From Bacillus sp. SG-1 (lineage in GTDB: Bacteria > Bacillota > Bacilli > Bacillales > Bacillaceae_B): a stretch of DNA of 64,000 nucleotides. The DNA is taken from the NCBI RefSeq assembly GCF_000181495.1, contig NZ_ABCF01000001.1:248001-312000 (forward strand). Reading direction: 5' to 3'. A program made the translations under genes and the position numbers. Positions 43,228 to 52,058 of this stretch are shown here, piece by piece (the first letter of the stretch is position 1; each line of letters opens with the position of its first letter). The notes beneath the pieces are model-generated. The model saw nothing but the letters and a program-made list of their open reading frames with translations, was not told the origin of the DNA and did no database searches.

Positions 43228-43804
43228 AACCGGCTGCAGTTATCCCGACTTGGAGACAGAGCGATTACTTTTAAGGAACGTCACTCCGGGGGATGAAGAT
43301 TTTATTTTCAAGCTCTACAGCAATCAGGAAGTATGCAGGTATCTATACGATGAAGAGATTTATTCCAGTAGGGAAGAGGCGAAAGAGTTCATAAAGTGGA
43401 ACCAGAATCCGGAAGATAAAGGGAATAACCGTTGGATTATCTTCAGAAAAAGTGATGGGGAACCATTAGGGACATGCGGGTTTGATTCCTGGGATTCCGT
43501 CAACAATATTGCCGAAATTGGTTACGATTTATGGATTGATTTTTGGGGCAAGGGATATATGAAAGAGGCGTTGATAACCGCTATCGACAGTGGATTTCAC
43601 AATCTGTCTCTTAACCGAATCAATGCGTATATTGCTATCGGTAACAAGAAATCGTTCAAGTTATTGGAGTCATTAGGGTTTGTCAAAGAAGGTATATATC
43701 GCGAGAAGCACTTATACAGAGGAAAATACTATGACCATTTTAGCTATTCTTTGTTGAAAAGAGACTGGTCAGATCTAAAAGAGGGAGAATATGAAACCAG
43801 GTAA
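43220..43804 (+). CDS. GNAT N-acetyltransferase (RimJ-like)
   Basis: A 194-aa protein: AEIGYDLWIDFWGKGYMKEALITAIDSGF near 95-123 is the acetyl-CoA segment, followed by NKKSFKLLESLGFVKEGIYREKH. The GTG start overlaps the stop of the frameshifted DUF4306 gene (GTGGATAA). It overlaps the hydrolase gene downstream by 14 nt. Confidence 0.83.
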   Translation: MDKTGCSYPDLETERLLLRNVTPGDEDFIFKLYSNQEVCRYLYDEEIYSSREEAKEFIKWNQNPEDKGNNRWIIFRKSDGEPLGTCGFDSWDSVNNIAEIGYDLWIDFWGKGYMKEALITAIDSGFHNLSLNRINAYIAIGNKKSFKLLESLGFVKEGIYREKHLYRGKYYDHFSYSLLKRDWSDLKEGEYETR

Positions 43805-44708
43805 ATTGATAAATATTAGAGGAAAAGATTTATATGTTGAGGTATATGGAGCATCTGAGAAGGATGCGATTTTATATTTGCATGGAGGACCAGGAGAGAG
43901 TTGTTATGACTTTTCCGTTGCACAGGCGGAAAAACTGGCGGAGAATTTCATGGTCGTTGCCATTGACCAAAGGGGAGTTTGCCGGTCTGAGGGAATCGGT
44001 CCGGATGAAACCTTTGGACTGATGGATATTATCCATGACTGTGAAGCGCTCAGAAATCAATTGGATATTTCGAAGTGGTCTTTGATCGGCCATTCATTTG
44101 GAGGGTTTTTGAGCGTGTTATATGCATCGGAATATCCAGCTTCTATACATAAAATAATCCTTGAGGGGCCGACGTTTGATTTCCAACTGACGTCAAGGAA
44201 TCTATTAAGAAAAACAGCATCCCTTCTTACGGAAGCCGGAAATGAGGCAGCTGCAAAGGACTGCCTATCATTGGCAGACACCAAGAAACCAATGACTATC
44301 CGTGAACTGACGGAAAAGTATATGGAATTCAGCGATTTGCTCGGGGAAGAAAGAATGAAGATTTATAGGTATGACCTTGATTCAGGAGTCGACTACTCAT
44401 TTTATACAGATGAGGAATGGGAATTGTTCTTTGACCGGTCTGAAGTTCATTACAACAGATTAAGAGAAGAAGGGCAGATCTTTAAATCCCTGCTTCCTGC
44501 ACTGAAGGAACTGCCGCATGAAATGCTTTTGTTGATGGGTGAAAGTGACCCTGTACCGTGCAATACACAGGTTGCCGTCTTTAAGGAAGCAGAGAATGCG
44601 AGTATATATACGGTAGAAAATTGTGGACACACACCTCATTATGAAACGCCTGACAAATTCACACGCATTGTAAATGATTTTTTAGGTTGTTCGGTTTTAA
44701 ATAAATAA
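43791..44708 (+). CDS. alpha/beta hydrolase, proline iminopeptidase-like
   Basis: A 305-aa S33-type hydrolase: LYLHGGPGESCYDF (oxyanion HGGPG) near 26, the nucleophile elbow GHSFGGFLSVLYA near 98-110, and a late GESDPVPCN with the acidic residue, then ENCGHTPHYE with the catalytic His. Proline iminopeptidases remove N-terminal proline, but the exact substrate here is not known. Overlap with the upstream GNAT suggests coupling. Confidence 0.83.
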   Translation: MKPGKLINIRGKDLYVEVYGASEKDAILYLHGGPGESCYDFSVAQAEKLAENFMVVAIDQRGVCRSEGIGPDETFGLMDIIHDCEALRNQLDISKWSLIGHSFGGFLSVLYASEYPASIHKIILEGPTFDFQLTSRNLLRKTASLLTEAGNEAAAKDCLSLADTKKPMTIRELTEKYMEFSDLLGEERMKIYRYDLDSGVDYSFYTDEEWELFFDRSEVHYNRLREEGQIFKSLLPALKELPHEMLLLMGESDPVPCNTQVAVFKEAENASIYTVENCGHTPHYETPDKFTRIVNDFLGCSVLNK

Positions 44709-44787
44709 AATGCAGAGTGGTTGGTATTCAATATTGTGATTACAGGTTTATATTGAATGCATTAGCCCTAAGCAAAGGAGGGGGATT

Positions 44788-45123
44788 ATGAATATTTTTG
44801 TGGGATTAATGCTGATAGGGCTTGCCATTTTGTTTATTGGTTTGGCCATCCCACTGTATTTAGGGAGGATCAGTATGGACTCCTGGTATGGAGTCAGGCT
44901 GCCAAGGTCTTTTGAATCAGAAGAAGCCTGGTACCAAATTAATAAATTTGGAGCAAAGGTGATGATGGTTTGGGCCATTCCTCAATTGTTCTTAGGAATA
45001 ATCGTTCTCTTTCTTCCCCCGCTAAGAGAGCCATGGACCATCATCCTGGTGTTTTCACCAGTCTTTTTCCTCTTTGCTGCTTTTATACAGAGCTACATCT
45101 ATTCAGAGAAGGTGAAGTTATGA
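44788..45123 (+). CDS. SdpI family protein
   Basis: A 111-aa membrane protein with three helices (about 4-26, 56-78, 85-103). The motif SMDSWYGVRLPRSFESEEAWYQINKFGAK near 32-60 is the SdpI/YhfL signature. SdpI confers immunity to the SDP toxin in B. subtilis, and many homologues have no toxin nearby, as here. AAGGAGGGGG precedes the ATG. Confidence 0.8.
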   Translation: MNIFVGLMLIGLAILFIGLAIPLYLGRISMDSWYGVRLPRSFESEEAWYQINKFGAKVMMVWAIPQLFLGIIVLFLPPLREPWTIILVFSPVFFLFAAFIQSYIYSEKVKL

Positions 45124-45191
45124 GTGTGAATGTTGAGAGGCTGCTTCCTATAAAAAATAAAACGCAATGGCAAGCTGCCTATGAGGAATAA
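45120..45191 (+). CDS. 23-aa ORF coupled to SdpI, possibly a gene remnant
   Basis: ATGA overlap with the SdpI stop and a 23-codon frame ending in TAA. After the TAA the same frame continues for about 30 codons with IKNLDLLYQEEERLYYDR, which reads as protein-like. Probably the start of a lost gene; the parent was not recognised. Confidence 0.3.
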   Translation: MSVNVERLLPIKNKTQWQAAYEE

Positions 45192-45349
45192 ATCAAAAAT
45201 CTGGATTTGTTGTATCAGGAGGAAGAAAGGCTCTATTATGACAGGTGTTCTGGTGCAATAAGAGTTCTTTTCGTGTTAGAAAGGTGAAAAGAAAAAACCA
45301 ATCTCCTCTGGCATATATTATTATTACCTAAATAAAGTGTGGTGTCCCT

Positions 45350-46345
45350 ATGAGAGAAATCTTAATTGGTATTTTGGCATCGATGTTTTTTGCAGTAACG
45401 TTCATTCTAAACCGGTCCATGGAGCTTTCGGGTGGAAGCTGGCTTTGGAGTTCCTCGTTAAGATTTTTCTTTATGGTGCCGTTTTTATTCCTTATTGTCC
45501 TTGCCAGGAAGAATTTAAAGCAGTTGTTCGTTGAGATGTTCAGATATCCATGGCAGTGGCTGGGCTGGAGTTTTGTCGGATTCGTCTTGTTTTACGCGCC
45601 GTTGACCTATGCCGCTGCGTATGGACCAGGATGGCTTGTTGCAGGTACATGGCAGCTGACGATCGTGGCGGGTGTGCTGCTTGGCCCGCTGTTTTTTGAA
45701 ACCCGGCAAACTGAAGTAGGAGCTATTATGGTAAGGCAAAGAGTACCGATGAAAGCACTTCTTATTTCTTTACTGATTTTGTCAGGAGTGATTCTCATAC
45801 AGATGCAGGAAGCAAATGGGATCACCATACAGATGCTCGTGGTGGGTATCCTTCCGGTTCTTCTTGCTTCAATCGCTTATCCATTGGGTAATCGGAAGAT
45901 GATGGAAGTATGTGGAGGAAGACTGGATACTTTTCAGAGGGTACTGGGGATGACTCTGGCTACCATTCCATTCTGGCTGATCATTGGTGCGGTAGGCTTG
46001 GTGGAAGCCGGAGTTCCGGAAACAGATCAAATCCTGCAATCTTTCATAGTCGCCATATGTTCAGGGGTCATTGCAACCACTCTTTTCTTCATCGCAACCG
46101 ATAAAGCCAGGGGAAGCCAGACAAAACTGGCTGCCGTTGAGGCCACTCAATCAACGCAGGTCTTGTTCGTCATTATCGGAGAATTTCTCCTGTTATCGGC
46201 TCCGTTTCCAAATGGCGTGGCAATGGCAGGACTCTTCATCATCGTATTAGGGATGCTCCTGCACAGTTTTTACAGCAGGAAAATAGAAGTTAAGGCGAAA
46301 GGGGATATGCTGGTTTCCGCGAGAGGCAAAGGGATGAAGATGTAG
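45350..46345 (+). CDS. EmrE-type drug/metabolite transporter family protein
   Basis: A 331-aa ten-helix membrane protein with two DMT repeats: ILIGILASMFFAVTFILNRSM at the start and ATQSTQVLFVIIGEFLLL in the second half. GWSFVGFVLFYAPLTYAAAYGPGWLVAGTWQLT near 65-97 is the EamA-like core. It resembles the multidrug-resistance efflux transporter family; the substrate is unknown. The gap upstream has no terminator. Confidence 0.8.
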   Translation: MREILIGILASMFFAVTFILNRSMELSGGSWLWSSSLRFFFMVPFLFLIVLARKNLKQLFVEMFRYPWQWLGWSFVGFVLFYAPLTYAAAYGPGWLVAGTWQLTIVAGVLLGPLFFETRQTEVGAIMVRQRVPMKALLISLLILSGVILIQMQEANGITIQMLVVGILPVLLASIAYPLGNRKMMEVCGGRLDTFQRVLGMTLATIPFWLIIGAVGLVEAGVPETDQILQSFIVAICSGVIATTLFFIATDKARGSQTKLAAVEATQSTQVLFVIIGEFLLLSAPFPNGVAMAGLFIIVLGMLLHSFYSRKIEVKAKGDMLVSARGKGMKM

Positions 46346-46725
46346 TAACGTTGAAATGTATTGAGTACGGTAGTCTTGAAAAAATATCACAAGAGTTTGG
46401 GGATGAAATCGCATATAATTTCGTCCTTTTTTTTTCGTTGGAACTATACACCTGCCAATTAGGTTGGGATTTGTAGGTGAGCTATTCATTTGAAGCTAAG
46501 TACCTGCCAATCCTCCCAAAATCTACATATGGATGTTCTTTCACCAATCTTTTACCGAGTCAGCTTAAAAGTAAATAATAAGTTCGGCAGTATAGACCAA
46601 AGAAAATAGTGGAAATTCAATTTTTTTCAAGATAAGATTTTAAAAAAAATGACCACTGGGTAAAAAGGATAACATGTAGCAAAATATAGTGTAGCCTGAT
46701 GATATAGCAGCAAGAGGTGATTTAT
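46346..46725. other. intergenic region with terminator and short inverted motif
   Basis: A terminator lies at 46399-46435 (GGATGAAAT / ATTTCGTCC, then nine T). TACCTGCCAAT occurs at 46450-46460 and 46501-46511, in a region resembling the TTTGTAGGT(A/G)AG motif at 35648 and 57771. Otherwise AT-rich without a gene. Confidence 0.5.
46399..46435 (+). terminator. terminator after the DMT transporter
   Basis: GGATGAAAT / ATTTCGTCC stem with G-U, followed by a run of nine T. Confidence 0.85.
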
Positions 46726-47034
46726 GTGTTTAAAAAAATCAAAAACCGAATGGAAGAGTTTGAAGACAATTCAATCCAGATACACTTAAGCCGAAAGAAA
46801 AAAATGGTGATCGGAAACCGGTACAGGATTATTGGATACTTCAATGATATCCTGTTAGGAATTCTGTACATGATTGGGAGCATTTTGTTCATCACTGAAG
46901 CTGAACAAGTTCTAGCCACCAGCTTTTTCCTCGGTGGCAGTTTCATGATGATTTTTCGCGCGCTTCTACACATCCTCAGAGATATCCACATGAAGAGGTT
47001 CACCGAGGAAGATATTAGGAATCAAGATAATTAA
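46726..47034 (+). CDS. YrhK-like membrane protein
   Basis: A 102-aa protein with two membrane helices (about 44-62, 66-85) and a basic, cytosolic start and end: SRKKKMVIGNRYRIIGYFNDILLGILYMIGS near 22-52 is YrhK-like. GTG 46726 has AGAGGTGA upstream; a GTG three codons earlier is less well placed. Function unknown. Confidence 0.65.
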   Translation: MFKKIKNRMEEFEDNSIQIHLSRKKKMVIGNRYRIIGYFNDILLGILYMIGSILFITEAEQVLATSFFLGGSFMMIFRALLHILRDIHMKRFTEEDIRNQDN

Positions 47035-47060
47035 CGTTTCTCCAAAGCGAGAAGCGTTTT
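47033..47060. terminator. bidirectional terminator
   Basis: AACGTTTCTC / GAGAAGCGTT stem with T-run on the plus side and A-run on the other, between convergent genes. Confidence 0.75.
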
Positions 47061-47600
47061 TTATTGGTTATTTTGAGACGGGTCGTCATGGAACGGTGTT
47101 TTCTTGGCAGAGATTCTATCGTTATTGATGATTCTTACTAACGCGATGGTACCTCTGCAGAGTAATAGTTTTATGACCAGTGAGATGAGTGAGTGATACC
47201 ACGACCATCCTTTTCTCCAGGAAATTAACTTTGTTTTTTTCTCAGCAATCGTCTCAAAAATGACCTGAGGGATAACAAAAGGAAAAAGCTTTAAGAATAT
47301 ACCAGCCGGCTTGCTGTTTAATGTCCATTGGTTGTAATAAAGAAGCATGAGTGGATAATGAATGTAGTCAAAAGGCAAATGAATTTTGAACTTCCCTTTA
47401 TAGGGTCTGATGTTGTAACGCAAATACCCCTTAGACACAAGGTACCGGTCAGCCAAAGAGTTTCCCATAACTCCGACTAAATAAACAATGAGCCAGTCCT
47501 TGAATGAACGTTTGACGATTGCGAATGGCAATAACACGATTCCAGCTAAAGTAGTCAAAATCAAAAAGGCAACAGAAACGGCAGACCTTTTCCTTCGCAT
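47061..47600 (-). CDS. CBO0543-like membrane protein
   Basis: A 179-aa membrane protein with four to five segments (about 8-27, 34-52, 78-92, 100-115, 135-155). KDWLIVYLVGVMGNSLADRYLV near 34-55 and PFDYIHYPLMLLYYNQWT near 76-93 are recurrent in this family of predicted membrane proteins of unknown function. AGGAGG lies just before the start. Confidence 0.65.
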   Translation of the reverse strand: MRRKRSAVSVAFLILTTLAGIVLLPFAIVKRSFKDWLIVYLVGVMGNSLADRYLVSKGYLRYNIRPYKGKFKIHLPFDYIHYPLMLLYYNQWTLNSKPAGIFLKLFPFVIPQVIFETIAEKKTKLISWRKGWSWYHSLISLVIKLLLCRGTIALVRIINNDRISAKKTPFHDDPSQNNQ

Positions 47601-47890
47601 TATTACACCTCCTCTTGGTAGTTTAACTATTGTCGTAAGTATTATGTAGTGATTATTTCATGGTAACCCTGCTATTCAGTAGAGAGAAGACATCGGGATT
47701 GTAAAATGGTAACATTATACATAAGATGGTCAGAAATCAAGGAGGATCAATCGCACCGATCACGAATTTCCTCTATATACAAAGACTCATGATGTAGATA
47801 CCTTTCAAGAATGCTAGGCTGCATGTTGGGGATAGCCGTTGTAATTATCCCGTGTAAAAGTTGGGCCAATAAAAGAATGAGGAGGTTGAA

Positions 47891-48373
47891 ATGAATATAA
47901 CTGAAATTAATACTCATGATATAGATGAAATCCTTACTCTTTTTTATGAAACGGTTCACAATGTGAATGCAAGAGATTATTCTCAGGATCAATTGGAGGC
48001 GTGGGTGTCCAAGAGGGACATCAATGAAATGAGGGAAAGATGGATCCGTTCTTTCGATGAAAATTTCAGCTATAAAGCAATAGCCAAGGCTAAAATAGTT
48101 GGTTTTGCTGATATGGATTCTTCAGGGTTGCTGGACCGCTTGTATGTACATAAAGATTATCAAGGGCAGGGGGTTGCCTCAGCCCTGTTGAATAAGTTAG
48201 AAGTGGCAGCAAGAAAAAATGACATTCAGGACCTTGAAACCTTTGCCAGTATTACAGCTAAACCTTTCTTTGAAAATAAGGGCTTTCAAGTAATCTTCTC
48301 CCAGAAAGTTTTAAAAAGAGGCGTTGAACTGACAAATTATAAAATGGTCAAAAAGGGTGATACAGATGTATGA
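47891..48373 (+). CDS. GNAT N-acetyltransferase
   Basis: A 160-aa protein: DRLYVHKDYQGQGVASALLNKLEVAARK near 82-109 is the acetyl-CoA part. The N-terminus (ITEINTHDIDEILTLFYETVH) is typical of YafP-like acetyltransferases. GAGGAGG precedes the ATG. It overlaps the next GNAT gene, so the two are likely coupled. Confidence 0.83.
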   Translation: MNITEINTHDIDEILTLFYETVHNVNARDYSQDQLEAWVSKRDINEMRERWIRSFDENFSYKAIAKAKIVGFADMDSSGLLDRLYVHKDYQGQGVASALLNKLEVAARKNDIQDLETFASITAKPFFENKGFQVIFSQKVLKRGVELTNYKMVKKGDTDV

Positions 48374-48857
48374 GTTTTTACCAATGACAGATGAAGCTGC
48401 CGAGGAAATTGCCTATCAATGGAACTATGAAGGCGAATACTCGTTTTACAACATGACTGCAGACCAAGAGGATCTGGAAGAATTCCTTCATCCAGACAGG
48501 TCAGGCTATTATACAGTTGAAAAAGACGGAAAGATGATCGGCTACTTTTGTTTTCAGAAAAAAGAGTCAGGCACGGTTGATATCGGGTTGGGAATGAAAC
48601 CAGCACTAACGGGCAATGGGCTAGGATTGGAGTTCGCTCTTGAAGGCATGAGGTTTGCTATTGCAAACTATGAGCCACTTAAACTATCACTCTCCGTTGC
48701 GAGTTTTAACCAAAGGGCAATAAAAGTTTATGAAAAAGCCGGCTTTTTGCCAATAGAAACGTTTATGCAGGATACAAATGGCAGTACATACGAATTTTTA
48801 AAGATGGAATATGAAATTAAGGAGAATGAAGATGTACCTAATGCAGGCAAATTTTAA
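48366..48857 (+). CDS. GNAT N-acetyltransferase, second of a pair
   Basis: A 163-aa protein. VDIGLGMKPALTGNGLGLEFALEGMRFA near 70-97 is the acetyl-CoA loop and VASFNQRAIKVYEKAGFLP is motif B. ATG 48366 follows AAAGGGTGAT; GTG 48357 is an alternative. The next ORF overlaps its end by 26 nt. Confidence 0.82.
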   Translation: MYEFLPMTDEAAEEIAYQWNYEGEYSFYNMTADQEDLEEFLHPDRSGYYTVEKDGKMIGYFCFQKKESGTVDIGLGMKPALTGNGLGLEFALEGMRFAIANYEPLKLSLSVASFNQRAIKVYEKAGFLPIETFMQDTNGSTYEFLKMEYEIKENEDVPNAGKF

Positions 48858-49017
48858 TGGCGGCGATATCCTTTTTCAATTCCTAATGTTTATTCTTCTT
48901 TTGGGGATCCCTGTTGTCTTGATTCTGCTACTGTTGTTGGGCAGAAAAAACAAAAAAGATGATCATGAACGGCTGGAGAGAATGGAAGAGAAACTAGATC
49001 GTCTTTTGAAAGAATAG
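48832..49017 (+). CDS. small membrane protein with charged tail
   Basis: A 61-aa protein: one membrane helix (about 15-37) and a basic-acidic tail with ERLERMEEKLDRLLKE, which looks like a short coiled coil. ATG 48832 follows AAGGAGA at 6-7 nt. Confidence 0.6.
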   Translation: MYLMQANFNGGDILFQFLMFILLLGIPVVLILLLLLGRKNKKDDHERLERMEEKLDRLLKE

Positions 49018-49029
49018 GATAAGTAATCC

Positions 49030-49416
49030 ATGAGAAATAGAGGATCTGTTGTTATTATTAAAGAGAGAAGCGCTGTCCTGATTAAAAGGGTAAACAATGG
49101 TGAAGAGTACTATGTTTTTCCAGGTGGGGGAATTGAACAAGGAGAGACACCTGAAAAAGCAGCGATACGGGAAGCATACGAAGAACTTGGGGTAAGGGTA
49201 CGGCTCAATGAATGTATTGCTGAAGTCAATTTTAAAGGGAGACAGTATTTTTACTCTGCGGACATATTGCATGGAAAAATAGGAGAAGGCAAAGCGGAAG
49301 AATTCAATGGTTCCTCCAGAGGAACCTATAAACCGGTATGGGTCCCTCTGGATGACTTTCCTTTATTGGATATAAGACCTGAAGAAGTGGCAAGGAAGAT
49401 TAGTAATAACCTTTAA
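49030..49416 (+). CDS. NUDIX hydrolase
   Basis: A 128-aa protein with Nudix box GGGIEQGETPEKAAIREAYEELGV near residues 34-57. The start RNRGSVVIIKERSAVLIKR is common in MutT-like branches. It converges with the PAS-STAS gene and overlaps its 3' end by 4 nt. Confidence 0.86.
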   Translation: MRNRGSVVIIKERSAVLIKRVNNGEEYYVFPGGGIEQGETPEKAAIREAYEELGVRVRLNECIAEVNFKGRQYFYSADILHGKIGEGKAEEFNGSSRGTYKPVWVPLDDFPLLDIRPEEVARKISNNL

Positions 49417-50168
49417 TGGGCTTTCAATTTCCAACAGTGACGGATCGCTTCCTTCACTGTTGAATAGATATTTGCAGAGTCAACATTGACCCCGATTCTA
49501 GTCACCTGCTGTGCCAATTCTGGTCTGAGTCCTGTAATAATTGGATGGACGCCTAGCAATGACATGACACCGGTTATTTTAAAAAGAGTATTGGTAACTA
49601 CGGTATCCATGTTATAAATACCTGAAAAATCAATAATTAAACATTCAACATTTTGTTCATGAGCCTTCATTGGAACATCTTCCAAAAGCTGCATCGCCCG
49701 TTCGTCATCAAAGGAACCTACAAGCGGCAGGACTGATACCCCTTCGGAAACAGGAACCAATGTAGAAGATAAAGCATTAACTTGCTGCAGCATCTCAGCA
49801 TGTTTCTTTTCATCTTCTTTTTTCTGGGTGATGTCTTTCATGGAACTCTGAATCGCCTTAATATTCCCTATTAAAGCAGGGTGGCAATACAGTTCAACAT
49901 CAACAGTTGAACCATCCATCCTGTAGACTGTTTCTTCTATTACATCAGCAGGCCGTTCATATGCTGACTGGATTCTTTTTGCAATAGCAGCTTTGGAGGA
50001 TTCCTGGAAAATATCCAGAGGACTTAACCCGAGGATGTCCTCTTTTTTCCCATTGAAAAATTCAGCAGCCGCATTATTTATGTAAAGAATTCTAAGATCG
50101 CTGTGAATAACTATTGGATCAAGTGAATATTCGATGATTTGACGATAATCAATATTTGAAATGTCCAT
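49413..50168 (-). CDS. PAS-STAS protein (RsbR-like)
   Basis: A 251-aa protein. Residues about 1-115 are a PAS domain (YSLDPIVIHSDLRILYINNAAAEFFNGKKEDILG, then VYRMDGSTVDVELYC). About 135-245 is a STAS domain beginning TLVPVSEGVSVLPLVGSFDDERA and containing LIIDFSGIYNMDTVVTNTL. PAS-STAS proteins of this type act as sensors of the stressosome. The start is uncertain: 50168 (ATG), 50174 (TTG) or 50183 (GTG) are all near a GGAAGGAA. Confidence 0.82.
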   Translation of the reverse strand: MDISNIDYRQIIEYSLDPIVIHSDLRILYINNAAAEFFNGKKEDILGLSPLDIFQESSKAAIAKRIQSAYERPADVIEETVYRMDGSTVDVELYCHPALIGNIKAIQSSMKDITQKKEDEKKHAEMLQQVNALSSTLVPVSEGVSVLPLVGSFDDERAMQLLEDVPMKAHEQNVECLIIDFSGIYNMDTVVTNTLFKITGVMSLLGVHPIITGLRPELAQQVTRIGVNVDSANIYSTVKEAIRHCWKLKAH

Positions 50169-50319
50169 ACTCAATTTCTTCACTTCCTTCCTACAATTAA
50201 GCGTAACTCTTTTGAAGGGATTCATCAAGAGTAAGTATCGTAAGGTTTTAAATCTCATTTATGTTCAATGTTGTCGATAGCTTCAAACAGTATTTTACCA
50301 AGAAAGGGAGGACGGGAAA

Positions 50320-50778
50320 TTGATTAACCCTAAAAATAACGGGTGGGAATATCTTGACTTCCTTTCTATGAAAGAAGAGGACCAGGACAGATTTCACCCC
50401 ATCGCCGGCTCATTTGCTGTCATAAAGTGTGAAGGGAAATTCCTTTTGGGTTATAACACTTGGAGGAAACAATGGGAGCTTCCTGCCGGGAAAAGAGAGT
50501 TGGACGAAGCAGCAGCCGAATGTGCTTGGAGGGAGCTCTATGAAGAGACTGGACAGATTCCGGAGAACTTGAAATTCCAAGGATTGATGAAAGTAAAAAA
50601 AGAAGATGGAACCCTTAAGTATAATCCTGTATTTTCAGGGGTGATGCAAGAATTGCAGCCTTTTAAGAAGAATGATGAGACTTCTGAGGTTATGTTGTGG
50701 GATATGGAGGAAGGTATCGGGATCATTGATGAGGTGGATTATTGGTTATTGAAGAGTGTTGTTGAGAGAGGCTGGTAG
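50320..50778 (+). CDS. NUDIX hydrolase
   Basis: A 152-aa protein: AGKRELDEAAAECAWRELYEETGQ near residues 53-76 is a Nudix box, with A for the first G. TTG start with GGGAGG 8 nt upstream. GTLKYNPVFSGVMQELQPF follows. Substrate unknown. Confidence 0.83.
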   Translation: MINPKNNGWEYLDFLSMKEEDQDRFHPIAGSFAVIKCEGKFLLGYNTWRKQWELPAGKRELDEAAAECAWRELYEETGQIPENLKFQGLMKVKKEDGTLKYNPVFSGVMQELQPFKKNDETSEVMLWDMEEGIGIIDEVDYWLLKSVVERGW

Positions 50779-50977
50779 ATTACTAGACTGATTGTTCTAT
50801 TTGGTACATGTTTTTGTGCAATGTACAGTATCAGAGTTGGCAAGCATAAATGAGTCACTGGCTATTACTAGTTGGATAGGGGTGGAAGGAAAGCTCGTGT
50901 ATTGCCAGTAAATAATGCTGGTTTACCTCTATGAATGACGAGCTAATCTCAAGAAGTACAAAGAGGAGGGTGATAGT

Positions 50978-51393
50978 ATGTTGGTTAAAGGGTTCAACCA
51001 TTTTTTGTTTTCAGTCAGTGACTTGGAGCGATCGATTCAATTTTATCAGAAAGTGTTTGATGCAAGGTTGTTGGTTAAAGGACGGACAACAGCTTACTTT
51101 GATTTGAATGGTATGTGGCTGGCACTAAATGAGGAGACCGATGTGGAGCGTGGGAATGATTCTTATACCCATATAGCATTTTCGATTGAAGAAGAAGACT
51201 ATCATGTAGTGTTTGAGAAACTATTGGGACCAGGGGTTACATATTGCCAGGACGAAATAGAAGTGATGAGGACAAGAAATCGGTATATTTTACAGATCCC
51301 GACGGCCATAAATTTGAGTTCCACACAGGTACATTGGAAGACAGGCTGAACTACTATCGTGCGACCAAACCGCACATGGAATTTTTCGATTGA
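50978..51393 (+). pseudogene. fosB: frameshifted fosB (metallothiol transferase)
   Basis: The first ~97 codons match FosB: FNHFLFSVSDLERSIQFYQKVF with the first metal His, then [20 protein letters not shown] with the second. Then the frame changes: after about 51262, the neighbouring frame reads [21 protein letters not shown] and NYYRATKP, including the metal Glu of FEFH. FosB inactivates fosfomycin with bacillithiol. As written, the protein lacks the third metal ligand and is inactive unless the shift is an artefact. Confidence 0.83.
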
Positions 51394-51405
51394 GGAGGAA
51401 GCGGG

Positions 51406-51960
51406 ATGAAAACGAATATATATTTTGTACGGCATGCTCTTTCGACCTATACACCTGATGAATTGGGGAGACCGTTATCTGATAAAGGCATTGCTGATGC
51501 AGCTAAAATATCAGAAGTGCTGGCAGAGGAAAGAGTGGATGTGTTCATATCCAGCCCATATTTGCGTGCGGTCCAAACTATTCAGGGAGCAGCACAAAGA
51601 TCTGACCAGGATATTATTTTAATGGATGGGTTTAAAGAACGCACTCTGTCTGAAAAGCCAGTAGAGAATTTTGAACAGGCGATCGAGAAAGTGTGGGAGG
51701 ATTGGGATTTTTCCTGGGAGGGAGGAGAATCCAACCTAGCTGCGCAGGAACGAGGAGTAAAGGTTTTACTTGAGGTTCTGGAAGAGTATGAAGGAAAGAA
51801 TATAGTGATTGGAACACACGGAAATATTATGGTGTTAATCATGAATTATTTTAATGCCCATTTTGACTTCGAGTTTTGGAAGCAGCTGGAGATGCCGGAT
51901 ATTTATCGCCTAAGTTTTGAGGGGCAGCGGTTGACCGGAACTGAAAGATTGATGAAGTAG
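51406..51960 (+). CDS. histidine phosphatase family protein
   Basis: A 184-aa phosphoglycerate-mutase-like protein: YFVRHALSTYT near residue 5 (RHA instead of the common RHG), SSPYLRAVQT near 49, and VIGTHGNIMVLIMNYF near 134 with the second catalytic His. GGAGGAAG precedes the ATG. It may hydrolyse small phosphoesters; there is no further hint. A terminator follows. Confidence 0.85.
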   Translation: MKTNIYFVRHALSTYTPDELGRPLSDKGIADAAKISEVLAEERVDVFISSPYLRAVQTIQGAAQRSDQDIILMDGFKERTLSEKPVENFEQAIEKVWEDWDFSWEGGESNLAAQERGVKVLLEVLEEYEGKNIVIGTHGNIMVLIMNYFNAHFDFEFWKQLEMPDIYRLSFEGQRLTGTERLMK

Positions 51961-51964
51961 GAGG

Positions 51965-51997
51965 AAAAGCCGCGATATTTTGTTCGCGGTTTTTTGA
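51965..51997 (+). terminator. terminator after the phosphatase
   Basis: AAGCCGCGA / TCGCGGTTTTTT stem and T-run. Confidence 0.8.
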
Positions 51998-52058
51998 GGT
52001 TTAAAATGGTACTCGTTTTACTGTTGGGATAAAATGGATTAGAAAGGAGAGATGTTGA

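Noticed and set aside
44788-45191. SDP toxin/immunity locus
   Set aside because: Only an SdpI-type protein is present; no sdpC-like toxin or sdpR regulator was seen.
47747-47992. 81-aa ORF on the minus strand before the GNAT pair
   Set aside because: It overlaps the GNAT start; the segment ILERYLHHESLYIEEI is protein-like but no family could be named and no start signal was found.
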